DNA from: Albidovulum sp.
Lineage (GTDB): Bacteria > Pseudomonadota > Alphaproteobacteria > Rhodobacterales > Rhodobacteraceae
NCBI GenBank assembly: GCA_028823855.1
Contig: JAPPFL010000065.1
Span: 186,001 to 250,000 of the forward strand
Direction of reading: 5' to 3'
Length of the DNA: 64,000 nt
Part shown: positions 37,599-46,209 of the stretch, in pieces
Layout of the letters: each line of letters starts with the position of its first letter
Position numbering within the stretch: position 1 is the first letter of the stretch
Translations under genes and position numbers: made by a program
Notes under the pieces: generated by a model
The model's input: the letters and a program-made list of their open reading frames with translations, nothing else
What the model was told of the DNA's origin: nothing
Database searches by the model: none

Positions 37599-39149
37599 AT
37601 GAAACAAGACAAGGAATTTGCCCCGGTCCGGCGACGGCATCGCAGCGGCGGTGCCGCCGGGCGCCGAAAGTCTCGGCTCAAAGCGCCGCTGGTCTACCCC
37701 TCGGCCACGATCCGGAACATTCCCGCCTACAACGTATTGGAGGTCGACGGACTGGAGGCGATCGACGACCAAGCAATGCGGATTCTAGAAACAATCGGGA
37801 TCGAGTTTCGCGATGACGTGTCGGCATCGATTTGGTCCGATGCCGGGGCCGATGTAGACGGCCACCGCATCTACGTCCCGCGCGCATTGATCCGCAAGCT
37901 GATCTCCACGATCCCCGACGAGTTCGATTATCACGGCCGCAACGCCGATCGCACTGTCCGCGTTGGGGGCCGTCACATGATCTTCGGCCCCGCTTACGGA
38001 ACTCCGAACCTGATTGACCTTGACGGCGTGCGCCGTAGTGCCACAGCGGCCGACATGGCGATGCTGATGCGCCTGCACCAAGTGAACCCGGCACTGCAAT
38101 ACAATGGCGGCTATACCTTGGAACCGATGGATATCTCAGTCCCACACCGCCATCTGCACATGGTCGAGCAGAGCTTTCTGAACACCGACAAACCTATCAT
38201 GGGATCGTCGCAATCGGAATACCAGGCGCGCGATTGCATCGAAATGGCGCGGATCGTTTTCGGGCATGAGACCGTGGATGAAAATGTGGTGATGACCGCA
38301 ATCTTCAACTGCAACTCGCCGTTGGTATGGGACAAGTCTCAGCTCGACGCCACTCGCGTTTATTCCGCCGAAAACCAGGCACTCTTGATGTCGCCTTTCG
38401 TGCTCTACGGTGCATCAACTCCGGTGCACACCTTAGCCACTACAGCCCAGATCATCGCCGAGGCGTTGGCGGGAATCGCCTTTACTCAGATCATCCGCCC
38501 CGGCTGCCGTGCCGTGATGGGCGTGGCACCGATGGGCGTCTATATGAAGAGTGGCGCTCCGGTCTTCGGTTCGCCCGAAGTGTCGCTTTTTATGTACATC
38601 TTCGGCCAGATGGCTCGTTACTATGGTGTGCCTTGGCGGACGAACGGAGCAAAATCCGGCTCGAAGCAGGACGATCTGTATGCAGGCTATGACTCGATAC
38701 TCAAAGTTTACCCAGCCATCCTTGGGGGATGCCATCTGCTGACACACTGCGGCGGCACAATTGAAGGCTCGCTTTGCATCTCGATGGGCAAGCTTGCCGC
38801 CGATGCGCAGCAGATTTTGGGCTTTCAAACCCTATTGAACGGTGCTTCGTTCGATGACATCGACACCGCGCTAAACGATCTTGCTAGAGTAGGCCCAGGC
38901 GGGCATTTCTTCGACGAGGATTATACGCGCGAAAATTTGCCCTTCCTTGACGAAGTGCAAGACAACGAGCGTTACGAAAGCTGGGCCGCCGCCGGGTACA
39001 AATCGGTTAGCGAGCGAGGCCGCAACTGGTGCAGGAGGATGCTAGAGCGCTACGAGGACGAACCGCCAAAGTTGGAAGAGAGTATCAGTGACGCGCTGCG
39101 CGATTACGTTGTCCGGCGCGAGCGTGAAATCCTGACGTCGTTTTCGTGA
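37599..39149 (+). CDS. Trimethylamine methyltransferase (MttB) superfamily protein, non-pyrrolysine
   Basis: A 516-aa member of the MttB superfamily, whose members transfer a methyl group from a quaternary or tertiary amine to a corrinoid protein. The frame is unbroken, so there is no in-frame TAG for pyrrolysine, as in the MtgB-type glycine betaine or other betaine methyltransferases. Conserved segments are NIPAYNVLEVDGLEAIDDQA, GPAYGTPNLIDLDG, MGVAPMGVYMKSGAPVFGSP and HLLTHCGGTIEGSLCISMGK. The ATG at 37599 has AGGAGA upstream; an in-frame codon at 37566 is less likely. It follows the regulator by 84 bp and lies beside the betaine transporter. No corrinoid-protein, RamA or methyl-H4folate methyltransferase gene is in the window. 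Confidence 0.85.
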   Translation: MKQDKEFAPVRRRHRSGGAAGRRKSRLKAPLVYPSATIRNIPAYNVLEVDGLEAIDDQAMRILETIGIEFRDDVSASIWSDAGADVDGHRIYVPRALIRKLISTIPDEFDYHGRNADRTVRVGGRHMIFGPAYGTPNLIDLDGVRRSATAADMAMLMRLHQVNPALQYNGGYTLEPMDISVPHRHLHMVEQSFLNTDKPIMGSSQSEYQARDCIEMARIVFGHETVDENVVMTAIFNCNSPLVWDKSQLDATRVYSAENQALLMSPFVLYGASTPVHTLATTAQIIAEALAGIAFTQIIRPGCRAVMGVAPMGVYMKSGAPVFGSPEVSLFMYIFGQMARYYGVPWRTNGAKSGSKQDDLYAGYDSILKVYPAILGGCHLLTHCGGTIEGSLCISMGKLAADAQQILGFQTLLNGASFDDIDTALNDLARVGPGGHFFDEDYTRENLPFLDEVQDNERYESWAAAGYKSVSERGRNWCRRMLERYEDEPPKLEESISDALRDYVVRREREILTSFS

Positions 39150-39284
39150 TGGTATCCCGTGGAAGGTATTGGTGGCCGGTTGGCCGCTTTCGCCGCTCGC
39201 CGCTTCGCGTCCAACCGAAACAGGATTCGCCGTCGTTCAGTCTAACCCGAATCCGAATCATGTCGAATTGATCTCTCTCTCTAG

Positions 39285-40085
39285 GCCGAACACCGCCCCG
39301 GGAGACTGATCGTCCGTACGGGAATCATCGGTCGCCCCTGCTTCGACGCTAATTCGGATCTGAAAGTCATCGCCAATCGCGGGGCCGGTTTCGATGATAT
39401 CGAAGTGGCAGAGGCCGCGCGTCGCGGCATCCCTGTCTTCGCTCCGCTACTGGCCATAGGAAAGCGCACTTTCTATCCAGACGCACTGGTTCGCCGGGGC
39501 AAATGGCGCCCTGCGACTCCGCAAGCCACCTAACTCTGCGGGCGAACGATGGGAATTGTCGGCTACGGAGCCATCGGCGAACGTATGGCCGCACTCGCCG
39601 CCGCATTCGGGTTGCGTGTGGTCGAATTCGACTCAGAACGCGCAAAACGGATTTCGCGGCAGGTCTGGAAACGGGTCGCCTTGGCCGAGTTGCTGGAAGA
39701 ATGCGATCTAGCGACCCTGCACGTCCCACTGACAGACACCACGCGGAACATGATCGACGCGGCTGCGCTTGCGAGCATGAAACAGGGCAACATCCTGGTC
39801 AACGCCGCCCGCGAAGGGTTTGTCGACGAAGTATCGTTGGTTGACGCCGTCGATTCGGTGCGTCTCCAAGGCACCGGCCACGACAAATTCGACGTGGAAC
39901 CGCCCGGAGAGTCCTTTGCCGTCGCGCGCTGCAACGGCATCTTGCTTTCCCCGCAAATTGCGGGTGCAACCTACGATAGTGCGCTGCGTATGTCGATGTT
40001 TTGTGCAGAATATGTGGAGCAGTTCTTGATGCAAGGGACGCGCAGGGATGACCTAGTGAACTATGCCTGGGACGCTCTTTGCTGA
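39285..40085 (+). pseudogene. D-2-hydroxyacid dehydrogenase pseudogene
   Basis: In one frame, LIVRTGIIGRPCFDANSDLK is followed by VIANRGAGFDDIEVAEAARR and GIPVF. A short in-frame deletion removes the segment that normally precedes LLAIGKRTFYPDALVRRGKW. An in-frame TAA at 39531-39533 comes just before the cofactor domain, TMGIVGYGAIGERMAALAAA. The catalytic region is degraded (VNAAREGFVDEVSLVDAV and HDKFDVEPPGESF), and HSA-type active-site His is replaced near LLSPQIAG. The 5' end is missing behind a TAG at 39282. Related to phosphoglycerate-dehydrogenase-type enzymes. It could have belonged to the mttB locus. Confidence 0.75.
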
Positions 40086-40490
40086 AACTGCATGAAACTA
40101 CCGCAAAGCACCCAGCCCAAGCTGGTGCCTTCAGCTTTGCACGAACCGCTCCGCCGGAAAATCATTGACTCGCCGACACAAGACCGGCGGCGGAATCCAT
40201 ACGGACCTATTCACCGGCGCCATTCCGCAGATCAGTGCTACTTTCGGCCTCTGCCGCCGCGACGGCGACGAGACTCGGCTCGCTCAGAGGAATAATGGAC
40301 TTTGAACGTCGCCAATCATTCTGCAAAGAGATCCTATTTGAAATTCCAGCGATTCCTTGTACGGAAATCCAATTCTTCGAAAATTCAATTCACTAAATAC
40401 ACGATTCTGATCCCGAAATGATGGTCGGCGAGCTTCTGGCCCGGCCGTAGGGCGACAGGCTGCGGACATTCCTCGCTAACGTCGCCTGAA
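40086..40490. other. Gene-free stretch
   Basis: About 400 bases between the hydroxyacid-dehydrogenase relic and a transposase relic. No recognisable frame or signal. Confidence 0.4.
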
Positions 40491-40499
40491 TCAACCGAA

Positions 40500-40990
40500 A
40501 GCGGCGAACCCTTGACGACGCGGTCCGCCAGATCGCCGTTGCCGGCCTCGGCCGCGAGAGGCCGACGCCGCTGGTCGCCAACCGGATGCGCGAGCCGCCG
40601 GCGCGGTATGTCCTCCGTTACGTCCGGCATATGGCGGTCGAGAACACAATCGACGACCCAGTCAACTTCTTCCACATGGCCGCGCTGTCCGACGTCGTGC
40701 CGATGCAAGTCGACGCCGACGTCCTGTTTACTTTACGCTGATGGCCAGCGCCCTCTACTGCATCCTCGGCAAATGGGACGGACGCGGCTACGACCAGGCA
40801 AAGGCGCACAAGCTGTTCCGCGACTTCTTCAGGGCCGCCGCGACAATTGCGATCACTGGCGACGCTGATCGTCGTCGCGCTGGGTCGGCGCACGCGCAAC
40901 CCGCTGCTGCACCAAGTCCGCTACGAAGAGTTGGCGATCCCCGATTCCGTTGCTCGGCAACCGCATCCTCCGGCGCACCTCCCTCTGAAG
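40500..40990 (+). mobile_element. DDE transposase C-terminal relic (frameshifted)
   Basis: Reading across three frames gives ANRMREPPARYVLRYVRHMA, VENTIDDPVNFFHMAALSDV, LMASALYCILGKWDGRGYDQ, AKAHKLFRDFFRAAATIAIT and ALGRRTRNPLLHQVRYEELA. This is the C-terminal part of a family of large DDE-type transposases (a pattern in which a conserved NRM-IEN-I-D-I-FFH segment is followed by an LYR helix and an RAHNP-like end). Frameshifts at about 40740 and 40865 make it non-functional. No inverted repeats were identified. Family assignment is from memory of related proteins and should be searched. Confidence 0.5.
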
Positions 40991-41756
40991 TTTCACGCAA
41001 TTCGCGGCAGTTGGCTATTCAGGCTAGCCCGCAACTTGCACCGAAGGAGTGTACAAGGGGTTGGATTCAGTGGTTAATGAGGTCAAACAATTGCCATTGC
41101 CCAGAGGCCCAACGCCATCGAAACTGCGCGTTTTTTGGAACTGTGGGAATTTGAAGCCCTCGAATGGCGCAAAGTTGTCGGCAAATTCGACGGCGGGCCA
41201 ATTAACCGGGCTGGTTGCGCCATAGTTCTGCGGGGGAGGGACTGGTCCATGACGCTTCCGGCCGCCTTGCCGTCTGCACTACTGATTTTCGCGATCAACT
41301 CCACGCGCCCGCACTCTAAGCTTGGGTTTTGAGTCCGAACCGATTTGAAGAGGCATGTCTTCCAGATGGGTCAAAAATAATCACTGTCTGGTTCAACAAC
41401 AGGGGCCCGATTCAGAACGCCAAATGCTGTTGAGGCGAACACGCATTGACTGGCAACGACCTGCGTCAGTGTTGTTTCCCCGATAAAGTTGCCTGGCGGC
41501 GCGGTAGAATTCCCGGTTTGGGCCGACGTCGACTAGCATGGCAGTCGGATTTGTCCGGGAAGCAAGGGGCGTCCTTCTTTTCCGAGCAGCAAATTCCCGG
41601 CAGTTGATTCCAGGCGGCTGGATCGCAGCCTTCCCGCGCTTCGCCGGAAGCCGGCCGCTTGAGCAATCGATTGCGGTCCCGGCGCGCCCCGCCTATTCCT
41701 TCGGATTCTGGCTAGCGAGGTGAGAGTGGCCCGCACGGATTGCCGTCCGGCGGGCC
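40991..41756. other. Decayed region without a clear gene
   Basis: Short frames only. A fragment at about 41270-41330 reads INSTRPHSKLGF, reminiscent of the C-terminus of IS3-type transposases, but it is too short to call. Confidence 0.35.
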
Positions 41757-42023
41757 GTGGACGGCTGGGTGCAGCTCCTCTGCAAGACAGACCTTTCCGC
41801 CAAGGGCTATGTCAACACTCGGGCGTGGCGGGACGCAAAGCTTGATTGCTGTCCGACGCATCCCGGCGCGGGCTGCCGGATTGCCCGCCTCGACATCTAT
41901 GGGCGAAAGACCTCTTCCGGGCTCCGGATCGCCCGCTGCTACTGCCGGGATTCCCGGACGACGTTCAGTAATTTACCGCACTTCATGGCGTTTCTTGATT
42001 CAGTTATTTTTGATCCAGATTGA
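41757..42023 (+). pseudogene. Zinc-finger-like fragment, probably a mobile-element relic
   Basis: An 88-codon frame contains DLSAKGYVNTRAWRDAKLDC followed by a Cys/His cluster: CCPTHPGAGC, then CYCRDSRTTFS. The spacing suggests a zinc-binding leader domain of the kind found at the N-terminus of some transposase-like proteins. Nothing recognisable follows it and there is no obvious ribosome-binding site. Confidence 0.3.
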
Positions 42024-42520
42024 GAAATCGCCGGGCGTCGCGTTGTAGCGCTTCGCGATGAACTTCTGGGTTGATCCGTTCGCAATCAGTGCCTTGATCT
42101 CCGAACGGAAAACCGGTCGAGCTTGCTCTTGCTTGGTCCCTAGGGCCGCCCGAGCGGCAGCCCGGAGGCTTTTCGGGCCTTGATCGCCTCTTTGGTTCTG
42201 GCCGAGATCAGGTCGCGCTCGATCTCGGCGGCAATCGAGAAGGCCATTACTATGATTCTGCTCTGAATGGTCTCATCGAGCTTCCAGCATCCCTTGATCG
42301 CATAGACCCGGATGCCGGCATCGGAGGCGATGGATAGAATTTCCACGCATCCGAGCATGGAACGCCCAAGCCTCGAGTGCTCGCCGAAGATCAGGGCATC
42401 GCCTTCTCGAAGTTCGTCCAGTACGTCCGCAATTTTGCGGTTGCGCCATGCAATCCTGCCGGGCTCCTACTCCTCGACAAATTCCACACTCCCGAGGTCT
42501 TCCGCCCCCATTCGAAGAAA
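42000..42520 (-). pseudogene. Serine recombinase (DNA invertase/resolvase) pseudogene
   Basis: The minus strand reads EPGRIAWRNRKIADVLDELR, then EGDALIFGEHSRLGRSMLGC and DETIQSRIIVMAFSIAAEIE, and ERDLISARTKEAIKARKASG. This is the catalytic and alpha-E region of Mpi-type serine invertases. A stop after LPLGRP (42140) and a frameshift precede the C-terminal helix-turn-helix EIKALIANGSTQKFIAKRYN, which ends at the TGA at 42000-42002. An in-frame TAG lies upstream at about 42471. The nucleophilic Ser and the N-terminal Y-R-V-S segment are lost. Dead gene. Confidence 0.7.
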
Positions 42521-42589
42521 ACGAACGGATTCAAGAAACCAAATGCAAAGGAATCCTTTGGCGGAATCGGTACCTATGTGCGCTTAGGG

Positions 42590-42722
42590 CCATCCTCGCG
42601 CTCGAGACTGTCGAGGGCGACCTGGCGGACCTCGTCGCCGACGCGCCCGGTACTCGGTGAGGCGGTAGCTGTAGGCGGGCTCGCCGCCCTTCATGTGGGT
42701 TTTCGCGGCTTTAATGTTCATG
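42590..42722 (-). pseudogene. Possible IS1634-type transposase N-terminal fragment
   Basis: From ATG 42722 the minus strand reads MNIKAAKTHMKGGEPAYSYR and LTEY, and after a frameshift GRVGDEVRQVALDSLERED. This resembles the opening strand-turn-strand of IS1634-like transposases. The fragment is short and degenerate. Confidence 0.3.
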
Positions 42723-43269
42723 GCCGCCGATTCTGGCGGGAAAAAATGAAATCAATACCTGTTTTTCATTTCCTATCCCTACTAACAGGATTTTACCGAA
42801 CATTGGCGCAACATGTTGATTGCAATGGCCACAAAACTATATATGGTATTTCTGTATCAGAAATTTTTCGGTCGCCTAGGCGGCACCGATTCGAAAAGCG
42901 CCAACATGGGCTAGTAGAGTGCATTAATTAAAATAATACTCTGTGTGGGACGACATACGGCTGGAAATCCCGGATCAGTCATCAAATGGAATGCAGATTT
43001 TTTCAAAATCAGGACGGCCCTTGGCGGCGCGAGGCGAAGGATTTTCATTTTCGCACCTCGGACCCACCTTGAGACCTCCTTGCGCAAAACGCCGTGCGCA
43101 CGCAGACGCATAGACCGATACGGTGTGGAATGCAGGCCGTCCAACTCGCGAGGAATGTCCGCAATTACTGGTTGCTGAGCCGAAACCCGCAAGAGCGTCT
43201 CGGTCCACGCCCACGCGTTCGTCGTCGGCGTATCTGGCGATCAACGTGCAGTCCTTCCGCTCCCGGCGC
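42723..43269. other. AT-richer gene-free stretch
   Basis: About 550 bases without a recognisable gene. The part at 42740-42960 is AT-rich compared with the rest of the window. Confidence 0.4.
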
Positions 43270-43779
43270 TTATCCCTGCAAATTCCTGTAGACGAGAAGC
43301 CCGGTCAGGAATGCGTCGGCCGGCAGGCTGCCACGCACCTGGCGCCAGTCCCGAAATGCCAGATCGGCCAGATCGGCCAGATCAAGCACTTCCCGCCGGG
43401 TAAAGCGGAGAGCGCGATTGTAGTCCGCGTCGTGGCGGGCTTCTTGAAGCTGAACAAAGGCTCTGGCGACGTCGATCCGCGGCTGTTGAACCTCTTGGCG
43501 GTCGAGGCCGAATGCGAGCCTGGGGGATATCGGCCTCCGGGTGAATGCAACGGCGGTCTGTTTCATCGCGGAGTGGCGAAAGGCGCGAGCGAGACTGTCA
43601 CGCAAGGGGCCGCGAACATTGCCCGCCAGCATGAGTTTGGTCGCATCGTCGACCAAAAGATGAAAGAGGGCGTAGTAGGAAGCCGAGACCGAGCGGCGAA
43701 GGCTGGCTTGGGTCGGTTTCTTGGGTTCCTTCCGAGCGAGGAATTGGGTTTGCTTCAGCAACTCCGCGTGAATGCTCAT
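43270..43779 (-). CDS. HEPN-like domain protein
   Basis: A 169-aa all-helical protein whose core, LRRSVSASYYALFHLLVDDA, matches the HEPN signature helix (RRAVSTAYYALFHLL in relatives). It also contains ARAFRHSAMK, where an Arg and His are three residues apart rather than the RX4-6H spacing of HEPN RNases, so nuclease activity is uncertain. A 9-base repeat near 43365-43385 encodes DLADLADLAF. The gene starts inside an ATGA overlap with a small upstream gene that carries a stop codon. HEPN proteins are often toxins paired with a small partner gene, and this arrangement fits such a module. Confidence 0.6.
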   Translation of the reverse strand: MSIHAELLKQTQFLARKEPKKPTQASLRRSVSASYYALFHLLVDDATKLMLAGNVRGPLRDSLARAFRHSAMKQTAVAFTRRPISPRLAFGLDRQEVQQPRIDVARAFVQLQEARHDADYNRALRFTRREVLDLADLADLAFRDWRQVRGSLPADAFLTGLLVYRNLQG

Positions 43780-44048
43780 GCTTCTTGCTCGACCTCGGAC
43801 TCGCCGCGAAAGCGGATGTAGACGAGCAAGGAGGGATCGGTCTTCTCCTCGACTAGTTCGCGAATGATTTTGCGTAGCCGCGACCGCTTGGCGAATTCGA
43901 CGTCATCTTCCTTCAACACCGCTCACACCCGGACGGCGCGTTCGTCGGTCGAGTCGGAGCCGGTTTCGACATGCCAGTTGCTGACAGGGGTCGGCAGTTC
44001 GGAAAGTTCGCGAAGCGCGGCTTCCAAGGTGCTTGCGACGATATCCAT
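43776..44048 (-). pseudogene. Small partner gene of the HEPN protein, interrupted by TGA
   Basis: From ATG 44048 the frame reads LEAALRELSELPTPVSNWHV and ETGSDSTDERAVRV, then TGA at 43923-43925 (codon 42), and continues in the same frame as AVLKEDDVEFAKRSRLRKII and DPSLLVYIRFRGE to a stop overlapping the HEPN start (ATGA). Relatives appear to have Trp at this codon, so TGG to TGA is the likely change. Protein function is unknown; position suggests the antitoxin-like member of a two-gene module. Confidence 0.5.
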
Positions 44049-44135
44049 GTCAGTCACCCACCTTGTCTGTTCGCGTCATTCCTGTACATGTAGTGTCTTG
44101 AGAACAAGTATTGTAGCGGCGACGATAAGTCTATC

Positions 44136-44820
44136 TCATGAATAAGAGGTATCTGAGTTACCAATAACTGAGCTGGCCGTCCCGCCGACAAGTGCCCCAA
44201 ATGTTGCGTCGGCAGCAGCCGACAACCCAAGTGCCGGTACGGTCGAACCCAAGAAAGCTCCCGCAGCAGCGCTCTCAAGCGCGCCCTTAAGGTCATGGGC
44301 AATCGCGGTTTGGACGACCGGATAATCGATTCCGGAGAGTAGTCGGGCAGCAGTTTCTACGCTGCTATGAGCAACCGCAACGATGGACTCAGCGGCCTCG
44401 CCAAGCATCGCTGCGCTGTCCGAAATTATGCTGTTAATGTCCCCCAAACGCTCGTCAAGATTCTCATCTTCAAAAATTGATGAAACGAGATCGTTAAGGG
44501 TGTTAGCTTCAACTTGGTTGACGATTTGGCGGTCAACCGATTGGGCGAGGCTAACATAACATACCATCGCGTGACAAGGCTGCGACACTATTATTTGCGT
44601 TGACCCTATCGACAAGTTGAGCGGTGTGAAAACTTCTCTTGGCGTCTAGTCCTAACGAATTATTGTCCTGCGCAGTAGCACTGATTGCACCAGCAGCTGC
44701 AGCTACACCGCCCAGCGAAGCGACAAGTAGTGATTCACGTCGAGTAGCGATGTTACGCATAGAATCCACCCAGCCGCTTTCTCGTCTCCAGAAGATGGTA
44801 CGCACTTTGTCGGTGATCAT
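44136..44820 (-). pseudogene. Unknown gene, frameshifted, with hydrophobic Gly/Ala-rich segments
   Basis: Two overlapping minus-strand frames join into one plausible protein. The first, from 44820 (or ATG 44760), reads RRESLLVASLGGVAAAAGAI and LDAKRSFHTAQLVDRVNANN. The second, after a frameshift near 44570, reads SLAQSVDRQIVNQVEANTLN and then AAAGAFLGSTVPALGLSAAA and ATFGALVGGTASSVIG. Joined length is about 220 codons. The double-glycine LASLGG-type leader and hydrophobic C-terminus could suggest an exported or membrane-active peptide-like protein, but I recognise no family. It lies in AT-richer DNA. Confidence 0.4.
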
Positions 44821-45383
44821 TCGATCACCTCAGATTCGCACGATTAAGACGGTATTTGGCCGGCTACCCAAAGACTAGAAGAAATTGAAGTCAAGTCGAC
44901 CGAAGTGATTGGCTTAGACTCCAATCAATCGACACCAGTCTCTAGTGATTTCGTCATGCCTTGGGTCTGTCTTGATGATCCTCTAGATGGGCGGACGATT
45001 TGGATCACACGTTTGTTTTGCGTGGAAGCCTAACAAAAAGCCCGCCAGCATCGAGTATTTTGCAATTGACGTCTAGTTCAACTCTAGTTGAGACAGTTAG
45101 GTGCACTCCTGCTGGGAATCCGATTGTGAAGATTGAGAAGGGAATGGCTGTGTTTTTCACCTCAACTTCTCCGCGCGTTTCCCGTTTCGCTTCTCCGCCA
45201 GGGAAAGTGATCTATACAGTAATTGGCGACTTCCTTGCATAAATTGCCTTGGCCCTTATCCAGATGCTAAGCGGAAACTCAGAGGGCATCTTGCTCGGAA
45301 CCAAATCGTCCCTGTACGCGCCGATCGGAAATGCCTTACCTTGGCGTTCTCGACGAGTATCGTAACAGAAAACCGTTGTTGCA
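44821..45383. other. AT-richer region without a recognisable gene
   Basis: A plus-strand 80-codon frame (45000-45242) and short minus-strand frames are present, none recognisable. Composition differs from the surrounding catabolic operons, consistent with acquired DNA. Confidence 0.4.
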
Positions 45384-45838
45384 TCAATTTTCTACGATCA
45401 ATCCTCCACTCTGCAATGCACCTGTTTGCGGTTTTTCCCCTTCCTGCGGAGAAGTAATCGTAGTCATGCCGATGTCGGTGGAGCGCGGCGATTCATCGGG
45501 ATTCATTTTCTTCGTTTCTGCACGCATAACTGGGTGATTTGCCCTGTCCAAGTCTTCCATCTGGATTTTTGAGAACGTAATTTCTGGACGCAGCCCAAGC
45601 GCCTGGGAGATATCGCTGATTGTCTTCAAAGAGAGATTCCCCCGACCATTTATTATGCGGGACAGCGCAGACTTATCGACACCCATTTGGTCGGCAATTT
45701 GAGTTTGGGTAAGATTCCCGTCCCTTTTGCCTTCACGACTGCCTTGACCAGAGCCCTATTGACGCGGCTCTTGAAACGGCAAGACGCCTTGTCTTTTGCA
45801 CTGACATTTAAACTATAGGACAACAGCCAATTCTCCAT
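45384..45838 (-). pseudogene. XRE-family regulator with frameshift
   Basis: The frame from ATG 45838 reads KSRVNRALVKAVVKAK. A one-base slip in the run at 45721-45728 (CCCTTTT on the plus strand) moves the continuation to another frame: DGNLTQTQIADQMGVDKSAL, then SRIINGRGNLSLKTISDISQ and ALGLRPEI. Joined, this is a Cro/C1-type helix-turn-helix protein of about 150 aa, similar in layout to antitoxin-type regulators. The tail after about residue 90 is polar and low-complexity. A sequencing slip in the homopolymer is possible. Confidence 0.6.
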
Positions 45839-46209
45839 TTAGGAACGGCGGTTCATCAAATCGAAAATCTTGCAGACCTCTGACGCACTGATTCCTGTTC
45901 CAATAAATTTCAAACACCTTGCCTCGAAGCCTAGTCCTCTGGCTCCGGGCCTGCCAGGAGACGCGAAATTGTCGCGCATTTGGAATCAGTTGAGAATTGA
46001 GGCTAGGAACTCGCAATGTCCAAAACGCAGATTTTCAGACACGCGATGCTTTGCATCGAAGCAAGACCGGCCGCGGAGATCGATCACTTTTGGCGCAACC
46101 TGAGCTCTTCAGTTCATCGGCCGCGCCGTTCATTGTCGATTTCGTACGGACAACTCCGACTTGACGAAATGGCCGAGCCGTGATGCAACCGCGCCGTGCC
46201 GACCGGGAA
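45839..46209. other. Intergenic region upstream of the cox operon
   Basis: About 370 bases separating the accessory region from coxD. It should contain the cox operon promoter. No clear sigma-70 motif or operator palindrome was recognised. Confidence 0.35.

Noticed and set aside
37599-39149. Pyrrolysine (TAG) in the MttB homologue
   Set aside because: The frame is fully open with no in-frame TAG, so it belongs to the non-pyrrolysine group.
41083-41330. RPHS-like C-terminus of an IS3-type transposase
   Set aside because: Only a dozen residues are suggestive and there is no upstream transposase similarity.
43365-43385. Tandem 9-base repeat as a regulatory or phase-variable element
   Set aside because: It is in frame within the HEPN gene (Asp-Leu-Ala repeats); a 9-base unit would not change frame.
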